A DNA stretch of 64,000 bases, taken from NCBI GenBank assembly GCA_902521795.1, contig CABYSX010000002.1:1-64000 (forward strand), written 5' to 3'. The position numbers and the translations under genes were made by a program. Below, in pieces: positions 21,466 through 31,645 of the stretch; within the stretch, counting starts at the first letter, position 1, and each line of letters starts with the position of its first letter. The DNA is from an uncultured Alphaproteobacteria bacterium. GTDB taxonomy: Bacteria > Pseudomonadota > Alphaproteobacteria > HIMB59. The notes beneath the pieces were generated by a model. That model did no database searches. It was not told the origin of the DNA and was given only the letters and a program-made list of their open reading frames with translations.

Positions 21466-21541
21466 TGGTGGAGGATAGCGGGATCGAACCGCTGACCTCC
21501 TGAATGCAAATCAGGCGCTCTCCCAGCTGAGCTAATCCCCC
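21466..21541 (-). tRNA. tRNA-Ala (anticodon TGC)
   Basis: 76 bases with encoded CCA; acceptor GGGGGAT pairs with ATCCTCC (one G-U). Anticodon loop TTTGCAT with TGC. It sits in the 16S-23S spacer next to tRNA-Ile, the standard bacterial arrangement. Confidence 0.97.
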
Positions 21542-21549
21542 AACAGTGT

Positions 21550-21626
21550 TGGTGGGCGAGGGAGGACTTGAACCTCCGACCTCACGCTTATCAAGCGCGC
21601 GCTCTAACCAACTGAGCTACACGCCC
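21550..21626 (-). tRNA. tRNA-Ile (anticodon GAT)
   Basis: 77 bases with encoded CCA; anticodon loop TTGATAA. Acceptor GGGCGTG pairs with CTCGCCC except for an apparent U-U mismatch at pair 6-67. It lies between 16S rRNA and tRNA-Ala. Confidence 0.96.
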
Positions 21627-21668
21627 AATCAATGCCCTTTATCAACGTTAGTTGAAAAAAGCAAAACA

Positions 21669-21680
21669 AATAGACGGTGG
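21669..21680 (-). other. 3' arm of 16S precursor processing stem
   Basis: Twelve bases exactly complementary to 23329-23340 on the other side of 16S rRNA, with partial pairing continuing inward. This is the expected RNase III processing stem for the 16S precursor. Confidence 0.75.
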
Positions 21681-21719
21681 TTACTTTAAACGTACACTTA
21701 GTTCAAAGTTTTTTTTCCT

Positions 21720-23216
<1,497 letters not shown>

Positions 23217-23328
23217 GAATTACCTACTCATAAAAAACAAAGTTTTAAATTGACGTAGGTTAGACGCCAAAATAACGAGCTAACATTCTTATCGAATGAA
23301 AGCTTGATCGAAATTTGACGTTATAAAC

Positions 23329-23340
23329 CCACCGTCTATT
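23329..23340 (-). other. 5' arm of 16S precursor processing stem
   Basis: Pairs perfectly with 21669-21680 across the 16S gene. It lies in the leader between the boxA site and the mature 5' end. Confidence 0.75.
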
Positions 23341-23360
23341 CATTTCATATTAACTAAAAA

Positions 23361-23369
23361 TAAAGAGCA
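23361..23369 (-). promoter_or_regulatory. boxA antitermination site of the rRNA leader
   Basis: Reads TGCTCTTTA on the minus strand, matching the bacterial boxA consensus bound by NusB-NusE. Its position downstream of the rRNA promoter and upstream of 16S fits rRNA antitermination. Confidence 0.7.
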
Positions 23370-23422
23370 AGAATCACTGGTGCACAATAAATGGCCCAAT
23401 GAATCGAATAAAAAGTAGACTA

Positions 23423-23450
23423 TATCTACACTTTATCGAAGCATTGTCAA
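23423..23450 (-). promoter_or_regulatory. Probable rRNA operon promoter
   Basis: On the minus strand a perfect TTGACA (-35, 23445-23450) is followed after 16 bases by TAGATA (-10, 23423-23428). It lies in the roughly 290-base leader between tRNA-fMet and 16S, upstream of boxA. Sigma-70-type recognition is assumed; a TATAGT a few bases on is an alternative -10. Confidence 0.6.
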
Positions 23451-23510
23451 ATGCATTTCAATAAAAAAAATAAAAAAAAACCCTTGAAAAGAATGAATTT
23501 ATTTGGGTAT

Positions 23511-23587
<77 letters not shown>

Positions 23588-23638
23588 ATCAGAAAACGAA
23601 AGATATGTTAAAATATCAATAATTACAATGATTATTCT

Positions 23639-23715
23639 TGGTAGCGGAGGAGGGATTTGAACCCCCGACACATGGATTATGATTCCACCGCTCTAACCAA
23701 CTGAGCTACTCCGCC
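23639..23715 (-). tRNA. Elongator tRNA-Met (anticodon CAT)
   Basis: 77 bases with encoded CCA; acceptor GGCGGAG pairs with CTCCGCT (first pair G-U). Anticodon loop ATCATAA. The body resembles alphaproteobacterial elongator tRNA-Met rather than the lysidine-modified tRNA-Ile2. It follows the cinA-like gene by 37 bases on the same strand. Confidence 0.9.
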
Positions 23716-23752
23716 AAAAGGAAGTATTGTTTTATATTAAATTAACCTATTC

Positions 23753-24496
23753 TTAAATAATTTTGTTTATCTCTCTAAGAATGAATTTTTTTGCATTGTT
23801 TACGCCTAGCTTGTTAACTTGTGAATTTATAACAATCTCTACACCTCTTGGTTTTCCATCAAATATTGGATAGCTACCTATAGAGATAGATTCATATTTT
23901 TTTTCTGCATCAATAAGAATATGAGCTATTTTACTTTCAAATAATTTTGTAATTATAGACGTTGAATAAAATTTATTTTTAATTTTAACCATTTTTTTAA
24001 ATTCTTTCATCATTGCTTGTACTATTGAAGGCACACCTGCAAAAACATAAATATTCTCAATTTTAAAACCTGGAGCACCACTAACTTTATTCAAAATCAA
24101 TTTAGATCCCTCAGGCATGTATGCCATTTTTTTTCTAGAATCAGTTAATTCAGATTTAATTTTTCTGTAATATTTTTTTAATTCACTGTATGCACCGTTA
24201 TGTAATTTATATTTTTTTCTTACTGCCAAACTAATTGACTCAGAAGTTATATCATCATGCGTAGGACCTATTCCACCAGTAGTAATGATAAAGTCATACT
24301 TGGTTTTTAATTTTCTGATCTGAGAGATAATTATTTTTTTTGAGTCAGGTATTACTATTACTAAGTGCAAAGATATACCACATAAAAATAGCACTTTAGC
24401 TATATGATTTATATTTTTATCTTGTGTCCTACCTGATAATATCTCATTGCCGATGATTATAAGACAAGCTGATTGTATATTTTTTTTAGTTGCCAT
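23753..24496 (-). CDS. CinA-like molybdopterin-binding domain protein
   Basis: 247 residues: the N-terminal MoCF/CinA domain ('IIIGNEILSGRTQDKN' near 13-28, 'TTGGIGPTHDD' near 72-82, 'PGFKIENIYVFAGVPS' later) without the C-terminal nicotinamide-nucleotide amidase domain of full CinA. Similar short proteins are common in Alphaproteobacteria. Activity is uncertain; related domains hydrolyse ADP-ribose or NAD-linked pyrophosphates. Its start codon lies two bases from that of the divergent sfsA gene, leaving no room for an untranslated leader outside sfsA. The two tRNA-Met genes follow. Confidence 0.85.
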   Translation of the reverse strand: MATKKNIQSACLIIIGNEILSGRTQDKNINHIAKVLFLCGISLHLVIVIPDSKKIIISQIRKLKTKYDFIITTGGIGPTHDDITSESISLAVRKKYKLHNGAYSELKKYYRKIKSELTDSRKKMAYMPEGSKLILNKVSGAPGFKIENIYVFAGVPSIVQAMMKEFKKMVKIKNKFYSTSIITKLFESKIAHILIDAEKKYESISIGSYPIFDGKPRGVEIVINSQVNKLGVNNAKKFILREINKII

Positions 24497-24498
24497 AG

Positions 24499-25194
24499 AT
24501 GAGTTATAAAGAGGAAATTTTAGAGGGTTTTTTTATAAAACGCTATAAACGATTTTTTGTTGATATAAAGATTGGTGCTAAAGTTGTCACGGCTTACTGT
24601 CCAAACACAGGTTCTCTATTAGGTCTATTGAACGAGGGTTCAAAAGTTTTGGTTGCAAAAGTAGAAAATCCTAATGCTAAATTAAAATATAGATTAGAAG
24701 CAATCAAAGACCTCAAAACATTTGTTGGTATAAACACATCGCTGCCAAACGATATTGTTTTTAATGCCATAAAAGAAAATAAAATTCTTCATGAAATTAA
24801 GGGTGAATTAAAAAAAGAGGTGAAATATGGAAAAAATTCTAGAATTGATATTTATGCTAGTCACCCAAAAGGTGATAGTTATATTGAAGTTAAATCAGTC
24901 ACATTATCAAGAGATAAAAATTTGGCAGAATTTCCAGATGCTATTACCTCAAGAGGATCAAAACATTTATTAGAATTAAGCAATATGTCAAAAAAAGGTA
25001 ATAAATGTTTTTTGATATATCTTATTCAACGAGATGATGTAGATAGATTTTCGATAGCTAAAGACCTAGATAATGATTATTATAAAAATTCTCTTATTGC
25101 AAAAAAAAGTGGTGTAAAATTTAGAGCATTTAAATGTAATGTTTCTTTAAAAGGTATAAATATTTTAGGTGAGATAAAAATTGATGAAGATTAA
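24499..25194 (+). CDS. sfsA: SfsA family protein
   Basis: 231 residues. Family motifs are clear: 'KRYKRFFVDI' near 13-22, 'CPNTGSL', 'EVKYGKNSRIDI', 'YIEVKSVTLS' and 'FPDAITSRGSKHLLEL'. The Asp and Glu-x-Lys set resembles a PD-(D/E)xK nuclease core. E. coli SfsA was described as a DNA-binding factor affecting maltose genes; its biochemical role is unsettled. It is the first gene of a nine-gene plus-strand run, and the map start lies inside its 3' end. The start aligns with other SfsA proteins, so it is firm, although no Shine-Dalgarno sequence is seen. Confidence 0.92.
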   Translation: MSYKEEILEGFFIKRYKRFFVDIKIGAKVVTAYCPNTGSLLGLLNEGSKVLVAKVENPNAKLKYRLEAIKDLKTFVGINTSLPNDIVFNAIKENKILHEIKGELKKEVKYGKNSRIDIYASHPKGDSYIEVKSVTLSRDKNLAEFPDAITSRGSKHLLELSNMSKKGNKCFLIYLIQRDDVDRFSIAKDLDNDYYKNSLIAKKSGVKFRAFKCNVSLKGINILGEIKIDED

Positions 25195-25960
25195 ATCATA
25201 TTCAAACGCTGAAGTAGACTCTTGTAGAAAGGCAGGTAAAATAACTGCAACTATTTTAGACGAGCTTAATAATATAATTAAAGAGGGAATTACTACTTCT
25301 GAGATTGATGAATTCTGTTTAACTAGAATTCAAGAATTAGGTGGCACTCCTGCCCCTTTGTTTTATAGAGGTTTTCCAAAATCTACATGTACTTCTTTAA
25401 ACCATGTAATTTGTCATGGAATTCCAAATTATAATCGAAATCTTCAAAAGGGTGATATTTTAAATGTAGATGTTACAACAATAATTGATGGTTGGCATGG
25501 AGACTCATCAAGAATGTATAAGGTAGGTGAAGTCTCTATAAAAGCAAACAACCTATGTAAAGTTACTCACGATTGTTTAATAGAAAGTATTGATGAAATA
25601 AAAGTTGGCGAGCCTATTAGTCGTATTGGAAAAAAAATTGAAGATATAGCAACATCAAATAATTTTAGTGTTGTTAGAGACTTTTGTGGACATGGTGTTG
25701 GTTTGAAATTTCATGAAAATCCAAGTATTTTGCATTACTACGATAGCGAATATGATAATATTAAATTTATAGATGGAATGATTTTTACGATTGAACCCAT
25801 GATCAATGCTGGAAAATATCAATCTAAAATACTTAGTGATGGTTGGACAGCTGTGACTAAAGATAAAACACTTAGCGCTCAATACGAACATACGATATAT
25901 ATTAATGGTGATAATGTTGAGATTCTAACAGAGTCTCCAAATAAGGCTTTTTATAATTGA
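25184..25960 (+). CDS. map: Methionine aminopeptidase, type I
   Basis: 258 residues; removes N-terminal methionine from nascent proteins. Metal ligands are visible in order: Asp in 'NVDVTT', Asp in 'GDSSRMY', His in 'GHGVG', Glu in 'TIEPM' and Glu in 'QYEHT'. I place the start at ATG 25184 rather than the TTG one codon earlier. The gene overlaps sfsA by 11 bases, and purB starts 4 bases before its end. It is probably translated by coupling to sfsA. Confidence 0.96.
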   Translation: MKIKSYSNAEVDSCRKAGKITATILDELNNIIKEGITTSEIDEFCLTRIQELGGTPAPLFYRGFPKSTCTSLNHVICHGIPNYNRNLQKGDILNVDVTTIIDGWHGDSSRMYKVGEVSIKANNLCKVTHDCLIESIDEIKVGEPISRIGKKIEDIATSNNFSVVRDFCGHGVGLKFHENPSILHYYDSEYDNIKFIDGMIFTIEPMINAGKYQSKILSDGWTAVTKDKTLSAQYEHTIYINGDNVEILTESPNKAFYN

Positions 25961-27246
25961 TACCGAGATACTCTAGAAAAATTCTTAAAGAAATCTGGGA
26001 GGATAATAATAAATTCCAAATATGGCTTGATCTCGAAATACTTGCTTGCGAGGCAATGGAAAAATTAGGCCAGATACCTAAAGGAACTTCAAATAGAATT
26101 AAAAAAAAAGCAAAGTTTAAAGTAAAAGAAATAGAAAAAATTGAAGAAAAAACTAAGCACGATGTAATTGCTTTTTTGACTAATGTAGCAAAGTATGTAG
26201 GCCTTGAGTCTAGGTATATTCACAAAGGACTTACATCCAGTGATATTTTAGATACTTCTTTTTCGATCCAACTCAATCAATCGAGCAATATAATTCTTGG
26301 AGGTTTGGAAAAATTAAGCAAATCACTTCTTAGTATTGCAAAAAAACATAAATACACATTATGTATTGGCAGAAGCCATGGTATTCATGCTGAGACAACA
26401 ACTTTTGGATTAAAAATCCTTGGTTATCTTGCTGAAAACAATAGAAACATAAATCGTCTTAAAAATTCAATTAAACAAATACAGACAATCCAAATGTCTG
26501 GTCCTGTTGGAACATACTCTAATATTGATACAAGGGTTGAACAAATGATTGCTAAAAAATTAAAATTCTCAGTCGAGCCAGTTTCCACACAAATTATACC
26601 AAGAGATAGGCATGCAGATCTTTTTTGTTCCTTTGCAATAATAGCGAGTTCTCTTGAACGTTTATCAACAGAAATTAGACATTTACAAAGAACTGAAGTT
26701 TTGGAAGTTGAAGAGGGGTTTGGAAGAGGTCAAAAAGGTAGTTCGGCAATGCCTCATAAAAAAAATCCAATTTTATCAGAAAATTTAACAGGACTAGCTA
26801 GAGTAGTAAGGTCTTTAACCATTCCTGCTTTAGAAAATATAACATCATGGCATGAAAGAGATATTAGTCACTCTAGTGTTGAGAGAATAAACGCTCCTAA
26901 CGCAACCATTACTCTTGACTTTGCAGTTCAAAGAATGATTGCCGTACTTGATAATCTTATAATACATAAAGAGAATATGGTTAAAAACTTAAACCTTTTA
27001 AAAGGCCTACCCTATTCACAAAACGTCTTAATTTTTCTGATTGATAGTAAAGTTTTGAGAGAGGATGCTTATAAAATTGTCCAGGATTGTGCTTTAAAAA
27101 CGTGGGAGGGTAATTTGTCTTTTAAAGATAATCTCTTAAGCCATCCAAGTTTAGCCAAATTTAAGATATCGAGTAAAATCGATAATATCTTCAATAATAA
27201 AAGTCTTTTTGCAAATGTAGATAAGGTATTTAAAAGAGTTATCTGA
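25957..27246 (+). CDS. purB: Adenylosuccinate lyase
   Basis: 429 residues. It splits SAICAR to AICAR and adenylosuccinate to AMP. The signature 'GSSAMPHKKNP' is present near residue 266, and the histidine motif 'TSSDILDT' near 101. The start is TTG inside the map stop (TTGA overlap); it is supported because the product begins MIPRYSR, the typical PurB N terminus. The purB stop and purC start share a base. Confidence 0.96.
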   Translation: MIPRYSRKILKEIWEDNNKFQIWLDLEILACEAMEKLGQIPKGTSNRIKKKAKFKVKEIEKIEEKTKHDVIAFLTNVAKYVGLESRYIHKGLTSSDILDTSFSIQLNQSSNIILGGLEKLSKSLLSIAKKHKYTLCIGRSHGIHAETTTFGLKILGYLAENNRNINRLKNSIKQIQTIQMSGPVGTYSNIDTRVEQMIAKKLKFSVEPVSTQIIPRDRHADLFCSFAIIASSLERLSTEIRHLQRTEVLEVEEGFGRGQKGSSAMPHKKNPILSENLTGLARVVRSLTIPALENITSWHERDISHSSVERINAPNATITLDFAVQRMIAVLDNLIIHKENMVKNLNLLKGLPYSQNVLIFLIDSKVLREDAYKIVQDCALKTWEGNLSFKDNLLSHPSLAKFKISSKIDNIFNNKSLFANVDKVFKRVI

Positions 27247-27962
27247 TGGCAACAAAATTAAAAAAGTTATATGAGGGAAAAGCAAAAATTATATATGCAA
27301 AAAATAGCAACCAAGTAATAGCCACCTATAAAAATGACGCTACTGCTTTTAACAATTTAAAAAAAGGTTCTATAAAAAATAAGGGTGCTATTAATAACAC
27401 TATCTCGAGTTATTTATTTCTGATTTTGAATCACTGTGATATCCCAACACACTTTATCAAAAAAATTGACAAAAAATCTCAGCTTTTAAAAAAAGTAGAT
27501 ATTATTCCAATTGAAGTTTTGGTTAGAAATTTCTTTGCTGGATCTTTATCAAAGAAATTTGGCATTAAGGAAGGCACTCCATTATCTGATACACTTATAG
27601 AGTACTGTTTAAAATCAGATGAACTTGGCGATCCACATATAAGTTCTGAGCATATTCTTAATTTAGGGTTATGCGACTTTGATGAATTAGAATTAATAGA
27701 TGAATATTCTTTGAGAATTAATGATGTTTTAAGATCTACATTTTTTTCGATCGGAATTAATTTAATTGATTTTAAGTTAGAATTTGGAATTTGTAAAAAA
27801 AGCAATGAACTTGTTCTAGCTGATGAAATATCTCCAGATACTTGCCGATTATGGGATTTAAAAACAAATAAAAAACTTGATAAAGATCGCTTTCGAAGAG
27901 ATTTAGGAAATGTTGAAGAGGCATATACAGAGGTGCTTGATAGATTAAACTTAAAGATTTAA
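27246..27962 (+). CDS. purC: SAICAR synthetase
   Basis: 238 residues; phosphoribosylaminoimidazole-succinocarboxamide synthase, step 7 of purine synthesis. Motifs: 'LYEGKAKIIYA' at the N terminus (ATP loop), 'IPIEVLVRNFFAGSL' near 92-106, and 'LADEISPDTCRLWD' near 194-207. Length is standard. It lies between purB and purS with one-base overlaps on both sides, so the pur genes form a tight translationally coupled array. Confidence 0.97.
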   Translation: MATKLKKLYEGKAKIIYAKNSNQVIATYKNDATAFNNLKKGSIKNKGAINNTISSYLFLILNHCDIPTHFIKKIDKKSQLLKKVDIIPIEVLVRNFFAGSLSKKFGIKEGTPLSDTLIEYCLKSDELGDPHISSEHILNLGLCDFDELELIDEYSLRINDVLRSTFFSIGINLIDFKLEFGICKKSNELVLADEISPDTCRLWDLKTNKKLDKDRFRRDLGNVEEAYTEVLDRLNLKI

Positions 27963-28201
27963 TGCGGATAAAAATTTTAATAAGACTTAAGAGTCAAATT
28001 TTAGAACCTCAAGGTAAGGTTATTGAACAATCGCTGAATAATTTAGGATTTAATGAATTTAATAATATCAGGCAAGGAAAGCTCATTGAGTTAGACCTAC
28101 CAGATAATTTAAGTAAAGAAGAAAAAGACCAAAAAATAGACTCTGCATGCAAAAAGCTTTTAGTGAATGACATCATTGAAGAGTACGAAGTACTTGGATG
28201 A
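27962..28201 (+). CDS. purS: FGAM synthase subunit PurS
   Basis: 79 residues; small dimeric subunit that bridges PurQ and PurL in the three-part formylglycinamidine ribonucleotide synthase. 'VIEQSLNNLGF' and 'IRQGKLIELDL' are typical of the family. It is found only where PurL is the short form, as here. It overlaps purC by one base and purQ by four (ATGA). Confidence 0.93.
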   Translation: MRIKILIRLKSQILEPQGKVIEQSLNNLGFNEFNNIRQGKLIELDLPDNLSKEEKDQKIDSACKKLLVNDIIEEYEVLG

Positions 28202-28878
28202 GTTTTAAGTCTGCTGTCATTACATTTCCGGGATCTAATTGTGATAGAGACGCTTTATGTTACTTACAAGATTTAACAAAAGGTGTTGTTTATAATATTT
28301 GGCATGAGGAAGCATCTTTGCCACAAGTTGATTTGGTAATTTTACCTGGAGGTTTTAGTTTTGGTGACTATTTAAGATCGGGTGCCATGGCATCAAAGAG
28401 TAAAATAATCAACGATGTTATAAAACATGCAAATGATGATAGATATTTATTAGGTATTTGTAACGGCTTTCAAATTTTAACTGAAATTGGGCTCCTTGGA
28501 GGAGCCTTAATACAAAACAAAAACCTTAAATTTTTGGGCAAAAACTGTTTTATTAAAAAAAAATTTAAAAATAATTTCAATTCATCTATTAAAGAAGATC
28601 AAGTGCTTCAAATACCTGTGGCCCACAATGAGGGAAATTTTTATTGCGATAATGAAACTTTAAAATCACTTAAAAATAATGAACAAATTGCATTTGAATA
28701 CTGCAAAGGTGAATTCTCAAATAGTGAAGAAAATATTAATGGCTCAATAGAGGCTATTGCAGGCATCACTAACAAAAAGAAAAATATTCTTGGTATGATG
28801 CCTCACCCTGAAAGAGCCTATTCTGACTTTCATCCTTCACAAGATGGTAAGCTCATCATAGAGTCATTAATAACATGA
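28198..28878 (+). CDS. purQ: FGAM synthase glutaminase subunit PurQ
   Basis: 226 residues, class I glutamine amidotransferase. The nucleophile elbow GICNG has Cys88; the His-Glu part of the triad is in 'MPHPE' near the C terminus. It starts with the PurQ-typical 'ITFPGSNCDRDA'. It releases ammonia from glutamine for PurL. It overlaps purS and purL by four bases each. Confidence 0.96.
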   Translation: MSFKSAVITFPGSNCDRDALCYLQDLTKGVVYNIWHEEASLPQVDLVILPGGFSFGDYLRSGAMASKSKIINDVIKHANDDRYLLGICNGFQILTEIGLLGGALIQNKNLKFLGKNCFIKKKFKNNFNSSIKEDQVLQIPVAHNEGNFYCDNETLKSLKNNEQIAFEYCKGEFSNSEENINGSIEAIAGITNKKKNILGMMPHPERAYSDFHPSQDGKLIIESLIT

Positions 28879-31040
28879 ACGAAGATTTAATACTTCAGCA
28901 CGGCTTAACTTTAGATGAATTCAAGATCATCAAGAACTATTTAAATAGAGACTTAACTATGGAAGAGTTAGGAATTTTTTCAGCAATGTGGAATGAACAC
29001 TGTTGTTATAAGACATCAAAAAAATGGTTAAAAAAACTTCCTACAGAAAATGAAATAGTTATTCAGGGGCCAGGAGAAAATGCTGGAATAATTGACATAC
29101 AAGATAATGACGGAATTGCTTTTAAAATTGAAAGTCACAACCACCCTAGTTACATCGAACCTTTTAATGGATCTGCAACCGGTGTTGGAGGAATACTAAG
29201 AGATATTTTTACGATGGGAGCGAGACCAATAGCTACTCTTGACTCAATTAGATTTGGTTTGATAGAAAATGAAAAAACGAAATATTTATTAAATGGTGTG
29301 GTTCATGGAATTGGCCACTACGGCAACTGTATAGGAATTCCTAATATTGGTGGTGAGTGCGAGTTTGAGACAACTTATGGTTTTAATAATTTGGTTAATG
29401 CTATGGCTGTAGGTCATGTTCAAAAAGATAAAATTTTTTACTCTAAGCCTAAGTCTATTGGGGGTTTAATTGTTTATATTGGTTCTAAGACTGGAAAAGA
29501 TGGAATTCATGGCGCCAGTATGGCTTCAGATGTTTTTTCAGAAGACGACGAGGATGATAAAAGACCTTCGGTACAAGTCGGTGATCCTTTTATGGAAAAA
29601 CTTTTAATGGAGGGTTGCTTAGAATTAATGTCATTAGGATTGATAGAGTCTATGCAAGATATGGGAGCTGCAGGAATTACTTCCTCAAGTGTAGAAATGG
29701 CTTCGAAGGGCAATGTGGGTGTATTAATTAATCTTGATAAAGTCCCATTGAGACAACCATTAAGCGCATATGAGATACTTCTATCCGAAAGCCAAGAAAG
29801 AATGTTGGCAGTCATAGATGAAAAAAATAATCTTAAGGTGAAAGAAATTCTTCAAAAATGGCAAATAGATTATGAAGTTATCGGAGAAATAACTAATAAT
29901 AAACGAGTTGTGTTTGAGTCAAATAATAAGAAAGTGGTAGACCTACCCGTAGATATAATTGTTGATGATGCACCTGAATACGACAGAGAATTTTATATGC
30001 CAAGAAAAAGAAAAGGCAAAGATTTTAATTTTTCAAACATTAAATTGGAAGATATGATTAATACCTTATTATCTAATTTGAATTATTTGGATAAAAGTTG
30101 GGTTTTTAATCAATATGACTCAACTGTCATGGGAGATACTGTCAAAGAACCCGGTCAATCATCTGGTATTGTTAAAATTCATGGAACACAAAAAGTTATT
30201 GGCGCTACCACAGACTGTAATCCTTTATATATAAGAATTAATCCTTACGAGGGTATGAAATATACAGTTGCTGAGTCTTACAGGAATTTAATTTCATGTA
30301 ACATAAGTCCTTTAGCTATCACAAATAATCTTAATTTTGCTAGTCCCTTAGACCCAAATATCATGGGTGAATTAGTCTTATCTATTGATGGTTTAAAAAC
30401 AGCAGCAGCCAAATTTAATACCCCTATCGTTTCAGGCAATGTGTCTTTATATAACCAGACAAATGAAATACCTATTAAGCCTACACCTGTGATTGGAATG
30501 GTAGGATCAAATCAGGATTTAAAAAAAATAAATTCTAATAAATTTTGTAATATTGGTAATAAGATCCTTGTTTTAGGAAAACAATTAGAAAAAAATTTAA
30601 GTCCTTATCTATTGCAGGATCAAAATCTTGCCTCAAAAATAAATGACTATAATGATTTAGAGGAATTAGATTTGGATTATGAAAAAAAAGTAGCTGATAG
30701 TGTTTTGAAGATGTCGGATTTCAAATATATTATGTCCTGTAATGATATTTCAAGAGGTGGTGTCTTTTTATCTTTATTAAAAATGCAATATAAGGATATG
30801 GGCTTTAAAGTTAATATTCCTGATCCAATTGATCTTTTTTGTGAGTACAGTGCTGGGTATGTGATTGAAATTAGGAACGAAGATCTAAACAATGTTACAT
30901 CCTTTTTAAGCAAAAATGGTGTTGGATACTTCGAAATTGGAGAGATAATTAGAGAAAATATAGAAATAAACTCTAAAAAATTTGACTATTTTGATATTAT
31001 AAATAATTATCATAATAATTTTGAAAAAATTATTAATTAG
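28875..31040 (+). CDS. purL: FGAM synthase large subunit PurL (short form)
   Basis: 721 residues, the small PurL that needs PurS and PurQ. ATP-dependent conversion of FGAR to FGAM. Conserved tracts: 'MWNEHCCYKTSK' near 39, 'ESHNHPSYIEPFNGSATGVGG' near 87-107, 'QDMGAAGITSSSVEMA' near 261, and 'TTDCNPLY' in the second half. Length and motif order are normal. The bolA start codon follows directly after its stop. Confidence 0.97.
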   Translation: MNEDLILQHGLTLDEFKIIKNYLNRDLTMEELGIFSAMWNEHCCYKTSKKWLKKLPTENEIVIQGPGENAGIIDIQDNDGIAFKIESHNHPSYIEPFNGSATGVGGILRDIFTMGARPIATLDSIRFGLIENEKTKYLLNGVVHGIGHYGNCIGIPNIGGECEFETTYGFNNLVNAMAVGHVQKDKIFYSKPKSIGGLIVYIGSKTGKDGIHGASMASDVFSEDDEDDKRPSVQVGDPFMEKLLMEGCLELMSLGLIESMQDMGAAGITSSSVEMASKGNVGVLINLDKVPLRQPLSAYEILLSESQERMLAVIDEKNNLKVKEILQKWQIDYEVIGEITNNKRVVFESNNKKVVDLPVDIIVDDAPEYDREFYMPRKRKGKDFNFSNIKLEDMINTLLSNLNYLDKSWVFNQYDSTVMGDTVKEPGQSSGIVKIHGTQKVIGATTDCNPLYIRINPYEGMKYTVAESYRNLISCNISPLAITNNLNFASPLDPNIMGELVLSIDGLKTAAAKFNTPIVSGNVSLYNQTNEIPIKPTPVIGMVGSNQDLKKINSNKFCNIGNKILVLGKQLEKNLSPYLLQDQNLASKINDYNDLEELDLDYEKKVADSVLKMSDFKYIMSCNDISRGGVFLSLLKMQYKDMGFKVNIPDPIDLFCEYSAGYVIEIRNEDLNNVTSFLSKNGVGYFEIGEIIRENIEINSKKFDYFDIINNYHNNFEKIIN

Positions 31041-31274
31041 ATGCCTATAGAACAAAAAAAACTTGAAGATCTTATCAAAGATAAGTTTCCAAATTCTACA
31101 ATTACAATAGAAGATCTTGCCGGTGATAACGATCATTATTCAGTTCAAATTGAAAGTGATATATTTAATGGGTTATCTCGTATACAACAGCATCAATTAG
31201 TCTACAAATCATTAGATGGGTTGATGGATAAAGAGCTTCACGCTATGCAATTAAAAACGAAAGGAACTAAATAA
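31041..31274 (+). CDS. BolA family protein
   Basis: 77 residues, compact BolA/IbaG type. Features: 'LEDLIKDKFPNSTITIEDLAGDNDHY', 'LSRIQQHQLVYKSL' and the C-terminal His in 'KELHAMQL', used with the glutaredoxin partner to bind a [2Fe-2S] cluster. It starts right after the purL stop and overlaps grxD by one base. BolA next to a CGFS glutaredoxin is a well-known pairing that predicts a physical complex in iron-sulfur handling. Confidence 0.92.
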   Translation: MPIEQKKLEDLIKDKFPNSTITIEDLAGDNDHYSVQIESDIFNGLSRIQQHQLVYKSLDGLMDKELHAMQLKTKGTK

Positions 31275-31615
31275 TGGAATTAGAAAGTAGTACAAAAGAA
31301 CAAATTGAAAAAATGATTGGTGATAATGAGGTATTCCTCTTTATGAAAGGGAACCCTGATTTCCCTATGTGCGGTTTCTCATCTGTTGCAAGTGCAATTT
31401 TAAAAAAAACTGGAGTTGAATTTGGTCATTGTAATGTGCTTGATGATAATAATATTAGGGAAGGCATTAAAACCTTTTCAAATTGGCCTACGATACCTCA
31501 ACTATATATTAAAAATGAGTTCGTTGGCGGCTGCGATATTATGAAAGAAATGGCTGAGTCTGGGGAATTATTAGAACTGCTTAACACCAAAGGAATAAAA
31601 ACTGAAGTAAGTTAA
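31274..31615 (+). CDS. grxD: Monothiol glutaredoxin (Grx4 type)
   Basis: 113 residues with the active site CGFS (Cys33-Ser36) and the following 'TWPTIPQLY'-type strand ('NWPTIPQLYI') and 'GGCDI' glutathione-binding motif. It carries and delivers [2Fe-2S] clusters together with BolA. It is the last gene of the sfsA-to-grxD run. Its stop codon lies in the A-rich tract that forms the tail of the terminator for the opposite strand. Confidence 0.95.
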   Translation: MELESSTKEQIEKMIGDNEVFLFMKGNPDFPMCGFSSVASAILKKTGVEFGHCNVLDDNNIREGIKTFSNWPTIPQLYIKNEFVGGCDIMKEMAESGELLELLNTKGIKTEVS

Positions 31616-31641
31616 AAAAGGGGCAAGTAATTTTAGCCCCT
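31612..31641 (-). terminator. Rho-independent terminator of the minus-strand run
   Basis: AGGGGC (31636-31641 read on the minus strand) pairs with GCCCCT (31619-31624) around an 11-base loop and is followed by a U run. It ends transcription of the TPR gene and its upstream neighbours. On the plus strand no U run follows, but the hairpin could still affect the grxD message. Confidence 0.75.
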
Positions 31642-31645
31642 CTTG

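Noticed and set aside
23639-23715. Possible tRNA-Ile2 (lysidine-modified CAT)
   Set aside because: The acceptor and anticodon stems match alphaproteobacterial elongator tRNA-Met better than the usual tRNA-Ile2 sequence.
25181-25183. TTG at 25181 as the map start
   Set aside because: An ATG follows directly at 25184 and gives the usual length; the extra codon adds nothing conserved.
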